Shown in pieces: positions 10,675 through 16,765 of a stretch of DNA of 16,981 nt. The stretch comes from Bordetella parapertussis (GTDB lineage Bacteria > Pseudomonadota > Gammaproteobacteria > Burkholderiales > Burkholderiaceae), in assembly GCA_945901665.1 (NCBI GenBank), contig CAMDLJ010000014.1:1-16981 (forward strand), given 5' to 3'. Position 1 is the first letter of the stretch. Each line of letters starts with the position of its first letter. Under the pieces are notes generated by a model. The model made no database searches, had not been told where the DNA came from, and saw only the letters and a list, made by a program, of their open reading frames with translations. The position numbers and the translations under genes were made by a program.

Positions 10675-11886
10675 TCACAATCGCGCCATTCGCAAGCGCA
10701 AGGAAAACTCTTGCAAAGCCGCCACGCCACTGCCCTCGGCTTTGCGGCACCAGGCTTGTAAATCGCTGGCCAACTGGTCACGCGAGAGGTGGGTGCTCAA
10801 CCACAGTTGGCGCAACTCTTCGCGCATGCGAACCATGGTGTCGGCATCGGGCAACACCGCGCGGGCTTGCTCCAAGCTTTGGCTGGCCCAGCTGGGCACC
10901 TTGTCGGCGTCGCGGTGCATCCAGCGGCGCGCCACTTTCAACACCGATTCGGCAGGTTGCTGGGGCAAGCGGGCAATCTCTTGGGCCACCGCGCGTTGAA
11001 GTTCTCTGGCATATCCGGCCATGACCTCGTAGCGGTTGACGATCAGCGCCTCCAAGGTTTTCTCATCCGCCACAGGGCGGATGTCGCCAAATTGAAGCTT
11101 GGGCGGGGTTTTCTTGACATGGGCCAGCCCCAGCGTCTCCAGCACGCGGATGTACAACCAGCCAATGTCGAACTCATAAGGCTTGACCGACAACTTGGCC
11201 GAGGTCGGGTAGGTGTGGTGGTTGTTGTGCAACTCTTCGCCACCAATCAAGATGCCCCAAGGTGAAATATTGGTGCTGGCGTCGGGTGCCTCAAAGTTGC
11301 GGTATCCCCAATAGTGGCCAATGCCGTTGATGATGCCGGCGGCCGTGACGGGAATCCACATCATTTGTACCGCCCAAATGCTCAAGCCCACCACCCCAAA
11401 CAAAGCCACATTGATGACCAACATCACCCCCAAGCCTTGCCACGGAAAGCGCGAATAAACCCAGTTTTCAACCCAGTCATCGGGGGTGCCGTGGCCATAT
11501 TTACTCAGGGTTTCGGTATTGCGGGCCTCTGCGCGATACAGCTCTGCGCCGCGCCAAAAAACCGTTCGGATGCCGCGGGTTTGCGGGCTGTGGGGGTCTT
11601 CCGGGGTTTCGCATTTGGCATGGTGCTTGCGGTGAATGGCAGCCCAAGCCTTGGTTTGCATGCCGGTCGTGAGCCACAGCCAGAGTCGAAAAAAGTGTGC
11701 CGGCAAGGGGTGTAAATCCATCGAGCGGTGCGCTTGGTGGCGGTGCAAATAGATGGTGACCGCTGCGATCGTGATGTGGGTCAGGCCCAAGGTCACGCCC
11801 AACAACTGCCACGCCGTCAAATCCCACACGCCATAGGCCAGCCAATGGAGCATGGCCGTGATGGTGGGAGAGTCTGTGATCCACAT
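10675..11886 (-). CDS. desA: Membrane fatty acid desaturase (DesA/delta-9 type)
   Basis: This is an integral-membrane di-iron desaturase that introduces a double bond into acyl chains of phospholipids or acyl-CoA. The chosen protein is 403 residues. It has the three histidine boxes HRHQAH (48-53), HRKHH (85-89) and HNNHH (220-224), plus H191 in GIGHYWGYRNFE, a further metal ligand in the family. Hydrophobic helices lie at about 25-47, 63-75 and 150-190. The catalytic domain ends near 260; the last 70 residues form a predicted helical tail (see findings). ATG 11886 is supported by AAGGAAG at 11891-11897. The gene lies 42 bases downstream of the RNA methyltransferase gene on the same strand, with a perfect palindrome in the gap. 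DesA is the best name; exact regiospecificity is not readable. Confidence 0.88.
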   Translation of the reverse strand: MWITDSPTITAMLHWLAYGVWDLTAWQLLGVTLGLTHITIAAVTIYLHRHQAHRSMDLHPLPAHFFRLWLWLTTGMQTKAWAAIHRKHHAKCETPEDPHSPQTRGIRTVFWRGAELYRAEARNTETLSKYGHGTPDDWVENWVYSRFPWQGLGVMLVINVALFGVVGLSIWAVQMMWIPVTAAGIINGIGHYWGYRNFEAPDASTNISPWGILIGGEELHNNHHTYPTSAKLSVKPYEFDIGWLYIRVLETLGLAHVKKTPPKLQFGDIRPVADEKTLEALIVNRYEVMAGYARELQRAVAQEIARLPQQPAESVLKVARRWMHRDADKVPSWASQSLEQARAVLPDADTMVRMREELRQLWLSTHLSRDQLASDLQAWCRKAEGSGVAALQEFSLRLRMARL

Positions 11887-11901
11887 CGCACTTCCTTTCA
11901 A

Positions 11902-11915
11902 ACCCTGTTCAGGGT
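11902..11915. promoter_or_regulatory. Perfect 14-base palindrome upstream of the desaturase gene
   Basis: ACCCTG-TT-CAGGGT is a perfect inverted repeat (six-base arms, two-base centre) placed 16 bases before the desaturase ATG and just before its ribosome binding site. A TAAAAT box on the minus strand (11926-11931), overlapping the end of the methyltransferase gene, could be a minus-10, which would put the palindrome at roughly +5 to +18, a normal repressor site. It might instead act as a small mRNA hairpin. Confidence 0.4.
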
Positions 11916-11928
11916 GTCGTTTGGTATT

Positions 11929-13248
11929 TTAAGGCGCGGTCCAGATGGCAGCGAAAAAGCCATCTGTTCCATGCAAGTGAGGCCACATGCGTAAATACAA
12001 GCCATCCTGGCTACAAACCCCTGCGGCTTGGTCCACTTTGAGTTCCGTCAGGACATCCTTGACCGACAGGGGCACCCACTGCGGGTGGCGTTGGCTGAAA
12101 GCCTGGGCCACCGCCTCGTTTTCCTCCACCATGGTGCTGCAGGTGGCGTAAACCAAACGCCCACCTGATTTCAGCAAGCGCGCTGCGCTGTCCAAAATCG
12201 CGTTTTGCAACTGCACCCCTTGTTGTACCCCTTCCGGGAATTGGCGCCATTTCAAATCAGGGCTGCGCCGCAAAGTGCCCAAACCCGAACAAGGGGCATC
12301 CACCAACACCCGATCAATCTTGCCGCTCAGGCGCTTGATGCGGTCATCGCGCTCGTGGGCAATGGCCAACGGGTGCACATTGGACAAACCACTGCGTGCC
12401 AATCGGGGCTTGAGGCCGTCCAAACGGTGGGCCGATGTGTCCATGGCATACAAGCGGCCAGTGTTGCGCATGGCCGCACCCAAGGCCAGGGTTTTGCCGC
12501 CACCGCCAGCACAAAAGTCAACCACCATCTCGCCGCGCTTGGCGTCCACCAACAAGGCCAGCAGTTGCGAGCCCTCGTCTTGCACCTCCACCGCACCTTT
12601 TTTGAACGCGTCGCTGTCGGTCACATTGGGTTTGTCCAGCAAACGCAGGCCCCAAGGTGAGAACGGCGTTGGCTCACTGGCGATGCGTTCTTTTTTCAGC
12701 AGCGCTTGCACCTCTGGGCGTTTGTGCGCCAAGGCGTTGATGCGCAAGTCCATGCCTTGGGGCCGGTTCAAAGCGGCCACGTAGTCCCAAAATCGCTCGC
12801 CCAATTGGGCCTTGAGGGACGCCACCAGCCATTCGGGCAAATTGTGGCGGTGCCGATCCAGCAAAGCATGGCGGTCCACCGCGTCGCATTGCTCGAGCCA
12901 TTTTTTTTCTGGTTCGCTGAGGGCGCTGTGCAAAAAATCCCTGGCGCCCTGGCCTTGTCCTGATCGCGGGCTGTGGGCGAGCTGGTCTTGGTGATGGGCA
13001 AACCCCAAGATGGCCATGCGCCGCTCTTTGGGGCCACTGCCCGACGGCGACAAATGGTCAAACAACAACTTATGGCGCAAAACGCTGTAAACCGCCCCCG
13101 ATAGGGCCGTGCGCTCTCGCGGACCCAGCCCCAGTGACTTGCGGTGTTGCTTAAAAAATTGAGACACCACCGCATCGGCGGAGTGGTCGAACTTCAAAAC
13201 CTGCCGAACCAAATCGGTGCAGGCATCCATCAGGGCTTTGGGGTGCAT
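11929..13248 (-). CDS. RsmB/NOP-family SAM-dependent RNA m5C methyltransferase
   Basis: The 439-residue protein has the NOP2/Sun architecture: an N-terminal helical region (about 8-65) resembling the NusB-like RNA-binding domain of RsmB, then a Rossmann methyltransferase core. Motif I is VVDFCAGGGGKT (242-253), which binds S-adenosylmethionine; motif IV DAPCSGLG has C320 and motif VI YATCS has C370, the two cysteines used for release and catalysis of cytosine C5 methylation. RRSPDLKWR (327-335) is also conserved. The expected target is an rRNA cytosine, C967 of 16S rRNA if it is true RsmB. I leave the symbol blank because Burkholderiales usually have another RsmB beside fmt, so this may be a paralogue. 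ATG 13248 is the first in-frame ATG; no clear ribosome binding site. Confidence 0.88.
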   Translation of the reverse strand: MHPKALMDACTDLVRQVLKFDHSADAVVSQFFKQHRKSLGLGPRERTALSGAVYSVLRHKLLFDHLSPSGSGPKERRMAILGFAHHQDQLAHSPRSGQGQGARDFLHSALSEPEKKWLEQCDAVDRHALLDRHRHNLPEWLVASLKAQLGERFWDYVAALNRPQGMDLRINALAHKRPEVQALLKKERIASEPTPFSPWGLRLLDKPNVTDSDAFKKGAVEVQDEGSQLLALLVDAKRGEMVVDFCAGGGGKTLALGAAMRNTGRLYAMDTSAHRLDGLKPRLARSGLSNVHPLAIAHERDDRIKRLSGKIDRVLVDAPCSGLGTLRRSPDLKWRQFPEGVQQGVQLQNAILDSAARLLKSGGRLVYATCSTMVEENEAVAQAFSQRHPQWVPLSVKDVLTELKVDQAAGVCSQDGLYLRMWPHLHGTDGFFAAIWTAP

Positions 13249-13321
13249 GGTGCATTATCGATCCATGGGGAAAATGCGGTTATTGCATCCCCACCTTTGG
13301 CAAAGCCTTATGCTGCAAGTC
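13249..13321. other. Divergent gap between methyltransferase and DUF1653 genes
   Basis: These 73 bases separate divergent starts and should carry both promoters. I see no convincing minus-35/minus-10 pair and no clear ribosome binding site for either gene. Confidence 0.4.
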
Positions 13322-13561
13322 ATGTCCAACACCGACCTACCACCCCTGCCCACCCTGCCCCTGGGCCCATACATGCACTACAAAGGCCTGCGCTATGAAG
13401 TGCTGGGCGTGGTGCGCCACAGCGAAACCCTAGAGCCTTTGGTGCTGTACCGCGCCGAATACGGTGAACGGGGTCTGTGGGTGCGCCCGTTTGCGATGTT
13501 CACCGAAGCCGTGGTGATTGAGGGCGTGAAGCAGCCGCGCTTCACGCCTTTGTCAGGCTAG
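13322..13561 (+). CDS. DUF1653 domain-containing protein
   Basis: This small protein of 79 residues contains the DUF1653 pattern: GPYMHYKGLRYEVLGVVRHSETLEPLVLYRAEYGERGLWVRPFAMFTEAVVI, ending with QPRF. The conserved HYKG, the H-S-E-T-x-E pair and WVRP are all present. No biochemical function is established for the family as far as I know. No signal peptide or membrane segment is seen. ATG 13322 (MSNTDLPPLP) or ATG 13310 (MLQVMSNT) are both possible; neither has a good ribosome binding site. It is a single-gene unit between divergent and convergent neighbours. Confidence 0.85.
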   Translation: MSNTDLPPLPTLPLGPYMHYKGLRYEVLGVVRHSETLEPLVLYRAEYGERGLWVRPFAMFTEAVVIEGVKQPRFTPLSG

Positions 13562-13574
13562 CTTTTGCATGTTT

Positions 13575-13635
13575 GTCATCGCGAGGGGCAAAGGAACGTG
13601 GCGATCTGAGATTGCTTCGCTTCGATCGAAATGAC
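13575..13635. repeat. Palindromic dispersed-repeat-like element
   Basis: This 61-base element fills most of the gap between two convergent stops. It starts GTCATCGCGAG and ends CGAAATGAC, so the ends are inverted (GTCAT / ATGAC). In the middle, GCGATCT-G-AGATTGC (13601-13615) is a near-perfect palindrome, and GCTTCGCTTCGATCGA follows. The text closely resembles a dispersed repeat I know from many bacterial genomes, with the general form GTCATTGCGAG...GAAGCAATCT. Such units are often mistranslated as short proteins starting MSSRGAK; the reading frame from 13573 is one. Confidence 0.7.
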
Positions 13636-13638
13636 GGG

Positions 13639-14754
13639 TCAGGCAAACACCCCAGCAGTCTCTTGCATCTGCGCCGACACTTGACCCAAGTGGTGCAAGC
13701 TGTCGCCCAAGCTGAGTTCAATTTGCGTCAAGCGCTTGAAGCAATGGCTCACGATGTACTCATCGGTCACACCAATGCCACCATGCAACTGCACCGCTTC
13801 TTGGCCCACATGTCGGGTGGAGCGCCCGATTTGGTACTTGGCACGTGACACCGCCAGTGAACGCTCAGCCGCTGGGGCGTTGAGTTTGAGCGTGGCGTAA
13901 TAGCTCATGGAGCGGCCCAACTCAAGTTGCATCTTCATATCGGCCACGCGGTGGCGCAGCGCCTGGAAGCTGGCAATCGCCACGCCAAATTGTTTGCGGG
14001 TGTTCATGTACTCCACGGTGATGGCCAATGTTTTCTCCATCAAACCCACGGCTTCGGCGCACAAGGAAGTGGCACCCACGTCCACCGCCAGTTGCAAAGC
14101 GGCCAAGCCGTCTTGGCTGATGAGTTGTGCGGGGGCGTCTTTCAAATGCAATTCGCTCATGCGACTGCCGTCTTGCGCAAGGTAGGCATGGGCCGTGTCG
14201 GTGGCCGCACTGCGCGGCACCAAGAACAGGGCAAGCTGTCCATTCACCGTGGCTGGGACCAAAAACCCATGGGCATGGTCACCGGCTGGCACCAAGCTCT
14301 TGTGGCCCGTCACTTCCCAAGCGCCGCCCACTTGCTTTGCCGTGGCTTGGCATTTATGCAAGTCGTAGCGAGCACCTTTTTCGTGGTGCGCCAACACCAG
14401 CAATGCCTCGCCGCCGGCCAAACGGGGCAGCCATTCGGTTTTGAGGTCTTCAGGGGCAAAAGCTTGCAGCACACAGGTGCTCATCCAGGTGTGGGCCAAG
14501 GGTTCCAACACCATGCCCCGCCCCAGCTCTTCCATGGCCACCATGCCCTCAGTGGGGCCCATGGCCATGCCGCCATAGGCGTCTTGCACATACAAGCCGC
14601 ACAAACCCAACTCAGCCATGGCTTGGTAGGCGCTGGGAGAAAAACCACCTGCGGCCACCACGCTGCGGCGCTCATCAAAGCTGTAGGCCTTGTCCACCCA
14701 TTTGCGAACGGCATCGCGCAGTTGCTCTTGGTCATCAGAAAAATCAAAGTCCAT
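13639..14754 (-). CDS. Acyl-CoA dehydrogenase, small-subunit type (PimD-like)
   Basis: This FAD-dependent flavoprotein of 371 residues has the acyl-CoA dehydrogenase fold: N-terminal helical domain (MDFDFSDDQEQLRDAVRKWV), central beta domain (about 118-215) and C-terminal helices with the FAD-contacting TRKQFG (252-257) and QLHGGIGVTDEY (322-333). The central SxPxxGSD-type substrate loop is degenerate (LAHHEKGARYDLHK), unlike its partner. This matches small subunits such as PimD of two-component acyl-CoA dehydrogenases. It starts three bases after the stop of the large-subunit gene and probably forms a heteromer with it. Its stop lies four bases from the repeat element. Substrate (dicarboxyl-, branched or ring-containing acyl-CoA) is not readable. 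Confidence 0.88.
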   Translation of the reverse strand: MDFDFSDDQEQLRDAVRKWVDKAYSFDERRSVVAAGGFSPSAYQAMAELGLCGLYVQDAYGGMAMGPTEGMVAMEELGRGMVLEPLAHTWMSTCVLQAFAPEDLKTEWLPRLAGGEALLVLAHHEKGARYDLHKCQATAKQVGGAWEVTGHKSLVPAGDHAHGFLVPATVNGQLALFLVPRSAATDTAHAYLAQDGSRMSELHLKDAPAQLISQDGLAALQLAVDVGATSLCAEAVGLMEKTLAITVEYMNTRKQFGVAIASFQALRHRVADMKMQLELGRSMSYYATLKLNAPAAERSLAVSRAKYQIGRSTRHVGQEAVQLHGGIGVTDEYIVSHCFKRLTQIELSLGDSLHHLGQVSAQMQETAGVFA

Positions 14755-14757
14755 GGT

Positions 14758-15936
14758 TTACCCCAAAACGGTTTGTGCAACGATGTTGCGTTGCACTTCA
14801 TTCGAACCGCCATAAATGGTGGTCTTGCGCATATTGAAATAGGTGGACGCCAAAGGCGCACAGTGGGCCGCACCCACATGGTCGCCTTGCCAACCGGCGT
14901 CCATCGCCTCTTGGATGAAGGGCAAGCTGAAAGGACCAGCGGCCATCATCATCAACTCGCTGTAGCGCTGCTGAATTTCGGAGCCGCGGATTTTCAAGAG
15001 GCCTGCAATGTCCAGAGACTGCTTGCCGGACTTTTCGGCGCTCAAGACGCGCAGCACCATCATCTCCAAGGCAATGACGTCGACTTCGAGCTTGGCGATT
15101 TCATCTCTGAATCGCATGTCATCCCACACACCTTCGGCTTTGGCGATGCGCTTTAAGCGCTCCAACTCTCGCTTGGCGCGGTTGACATCAGCGATATTGG
15201 TGCGCTCATGCGCCAGCAGGTATTTGGCGTAATTCCAGCCCTTGTTTTCTTCACCAATCAGGTTCTCGGCGGGCACTTCCACGTTGTCAAACCAGACTTC
15301 GTTGACCTCACATTCGCCATCCAGCAATTGGATGGGGCGCACACTCACGCCCTTGGACTTCATGTCGATGAGCAAAAACGAAATACCGGTTTGTGGTTTG
15401 CCTTCGCTGCTGGTGCGCACCAAGCAAAAAATCCATTCGCCAAACTGGGCCAGGGTGGTCCAGGTTTTTTGGCCATTGACGATGAATTTGTCACCGACGC
15501 GCTCGGCCCGGGTTTTGAGCGAGGCCAAGTCAGAGCCCGAACCGGGCTCGCTATAACCTTGACTCCACCAGACTTCACCGCTGGCAATGCCCGGCAAAAA
15601 GCGCTGTTGTTGCTCGGGCGAGCCAAACGCCATGATGACGGGGGCCACCATCACCGGGCCAAACGGCACCACGCGGGGCGCACCGGCCAAAGCGCACTCT
15701 TCTTCAAACAAATGTTTTTGCACAGCGTTCCAACCCGGGCCGCCAAACTGGGTGGGCCAGCCGTAGCCCAGCCAGCCTTTTTTACCCAAAATCTTGGCCC
15801 ACGCCTGCATGTCTTCGCGGGTCAAGCGCAAGGCGTTGTGCACCTTGTGGGAAATGTGGGCGGGCAAAGAGGCATGCACCCAAGCGCGAATGTCTTCGCG
15901 AAAGGCTTGCTCTTCGGGGGTGAATTTCAGGTCCAT
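14758..15936 (-). CDS. Acyl-CoA dehydrogenase, large-subunit type (PimC-like)
   Basis: The 392-residue flavoprotein has the complete acyl-CoA dehydrogenase fold. SQGYSEPGSGSDLASLKTRAER (125-146) is the substrate and flavin loop, followed by VNGQKTWTTLAQ (153-164) and YGGSNEVQRN near the C-terminus. At the site where medium-chain enzymes have the catalytic Glu (YEG) this has G376; instead E244 in LLAHERTNIA aligns with the catalytic Glu of isovaleryl-CoA dehydrogenase. The overall sequence resembles PimC of the pimeloyl-CoA dehydrogenase pair as I recall it. ATG 15936 has a GGAGAG box at 15942-15947. It is the first gene of the two-gene unit, preceded by a palindromic operator candidate. Confidence 0.9.
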   Translation of the reverse strand: MDLKFTPEEQAFREDIRAWVHASLPAHISHKVHNALRLTREDMQAWAKILGKKGWLGYGWPTQFGGPGWNAVQKHLFEEECALAGAPRVVPFGPVMVAPVIMAFGSPEQQQRFLPGIASGEVWWSQGYSEPGSGSDLASLKTRAERVGDKFIVNGQKTWTTLAQFGEWIFCLVRTSSEGKPQTGISFLLIDMKSKGVSVRPIQLLDGECEVNEVWFDNVEVPAENLIGEENKGWNYAKYLLAHERTNIADVNRAKRELERLKRIAKAEGVWDDMRFRDEIAKLEVDVIALEMMVLRVLSAEKSGKQSLDIAGLLKIRGSEIQQRYSELMMMAAGPFSLPFIQEAMDAGWQGDHVGAAHCAPLASTYFNMRKTTIYGGSNEVQRNIVAQTVLG

Positions 15937-15981
15937 GTAATCTCTCCATGATGCGCCAATGTTTGCGCTGGGGCTTTTGAT

Positions 15982-16012
15982 TATTTAGCACGACCGTGCG
16001 ATTTTGCCGCAA
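15982..16012 (-). promoter_or_regulatory. Candidate promoter and repressor operator of the acyl-CoA dehydrogenase unit
   Basis: GCACG-AC-CGTGC at 15988-15999 is a perfect inverted repeat (five-base arms, two-base centre), of a size used by TetR-family repressors. On the minus strand it lies between a weak minus-35 TTGCGG (16007-16012) and an A/T-rich minus-10 candidate TAAATA (15982-15987), spacing 18-19, so a bound protein would block transcription of the dehydrogenase genes. It also lies about 50 bases before purN on the other strand. No regulator gene is in view. Confidence 0.5.
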
Positions 16013-16050
16013 AGCCAGCCTGATTGTGGCCTTTCGTGATAATCCACACC

Positions 16051-16656
16051 ATGCGCAACATCGTGATTTTGATTTCTGGCAGTGGCTCCAACATGGCGGC
16101 CATTGCCCAAACAGCCCAACGAGAAGATTGGGCCCACAAACACCAAGCCCGTGTGTGCGCCGTGATCAGTAGCCGCCCCGATGCCAAGGGTTTGCAGATG
16201 GCCACCGAACTGGGCTTGCCCACCCAAGTCGTGAGCCACCAGACTTACGCCACACAGCCCGACCCTCGGGCCGCTTTTGATCTGGCATTGATGCAAGCCA
16301 TTGACGACCACCAACCCGCCTTGGTGCTGCTGGCGGGCTTCATGCGCATCCTGACCCCGGCTTTTGTGGCGCATTACGCTGATCGGCTGATCAACATCCA
16401 CCCGTCATTGCTGCCCGCTTTTCCAGGGCTCAACACCCACCAAAGGGCCATCGATGCCGGGTGTCGCTTCGCCGGGGCCACGGTGCACCAGGTTACCGCC
16501 GATTTAGACCATGGGCCGATCCTGGCGCAAGCCGTGGTGCCAGTTTTGCCCGGTGATACAGCAAACACCTTGGCAGCCAGGGTGCTGACACAAGAGCACT
16601 TGATTTACCCCAAGGCGGTGGCGGAGATGCTGGTATCTTTGCGCCAATCATTTTGA
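16051..16656 (+). CDS. purN: Phosphoribosylglycinamide formyltransferase (GAR transformylase)
   Basis: PurN transfers a formyl group from 10-formyltetrahydrofolate to GAR, the third step of de novo purine synthesis, in the cytoplasm. The protein is 201 residues, usual for bacterial PurN. It has the phosphate-binding SGSGSN (9-14), the folate region LAGFMRILTPAFV (94-106), and the catalytic triad N115 and H117 in INIHPSLLPAFPG plus D153 in ADLDHGPIL. ATG 16051 (MRNIVILISGSGSN) begins exactly at the first strand; an upstream TTG at 16024 would add nine residues. No Shine-Dalgarno sequence precedes the ATG. It is divergent from the dehydrogenase unit and not clustered with purM. Confidence 0.95.
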   Translation: MRNIVILISGSGSNMAAIAQTAQREDWAHKHQARVCAVISSRPDAKGLQMATELGLPTQVVSHQTYATQPDPRAAFDLALMQAIDDHQPALVLLAGFMRILTPAFVAHYADRLINIHPSLLPAFPGLNTHQRAIDAGCRFAGATVHQVTADLDHGPILAQAVVPVLPGDTANTLAARVLTQEHLIYPKAVAEMLVSLRQSF

Positions 16657-16765
16657 TGGGGTCGTTTCTTGCCAACGCGGAATGAATTGACTTGAAGACC
16701 AGGTCGCCTTCGACCGCCACGACCGTCAAGGTTGACGTGACATTGGGTATCGGAAACCTCGGCTT
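16657..16765. other. Convergent purN/HNH intergenic region with two inverted repeats
   Basis: The 109 bases between convergent stops hold no gene. Two inverted repeats are present: GGTCG-CCTT-CGACC at 16702-16715 and CGTCAA-GG-TTGACG at 16724-16737. Neither is followed by a T run on either strand, so they are not clear intrinsic terminators, although convergent placement makes a transcription-end role plausible. Confidence 0.45.

Noticed and set aside
13573..13848. Short plus-strand frame beginning MSSRGAKERGDLRLLRFDRNDG
   Set aside because: Its first part is the translated dispersed repeat and the rest is antisense to the acyl-CoA dehydrogenase gene. It is not a protein gene.
13927..15156. 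Long open frame of about 409 codons on the plus strand
   Set aside because: It lies antisense to both acyl-CoA dehydrogenase genes, whose translations match a known family end to end. The His/Gln/Gly-rich product is the usual shadow of GC-rich codon use.
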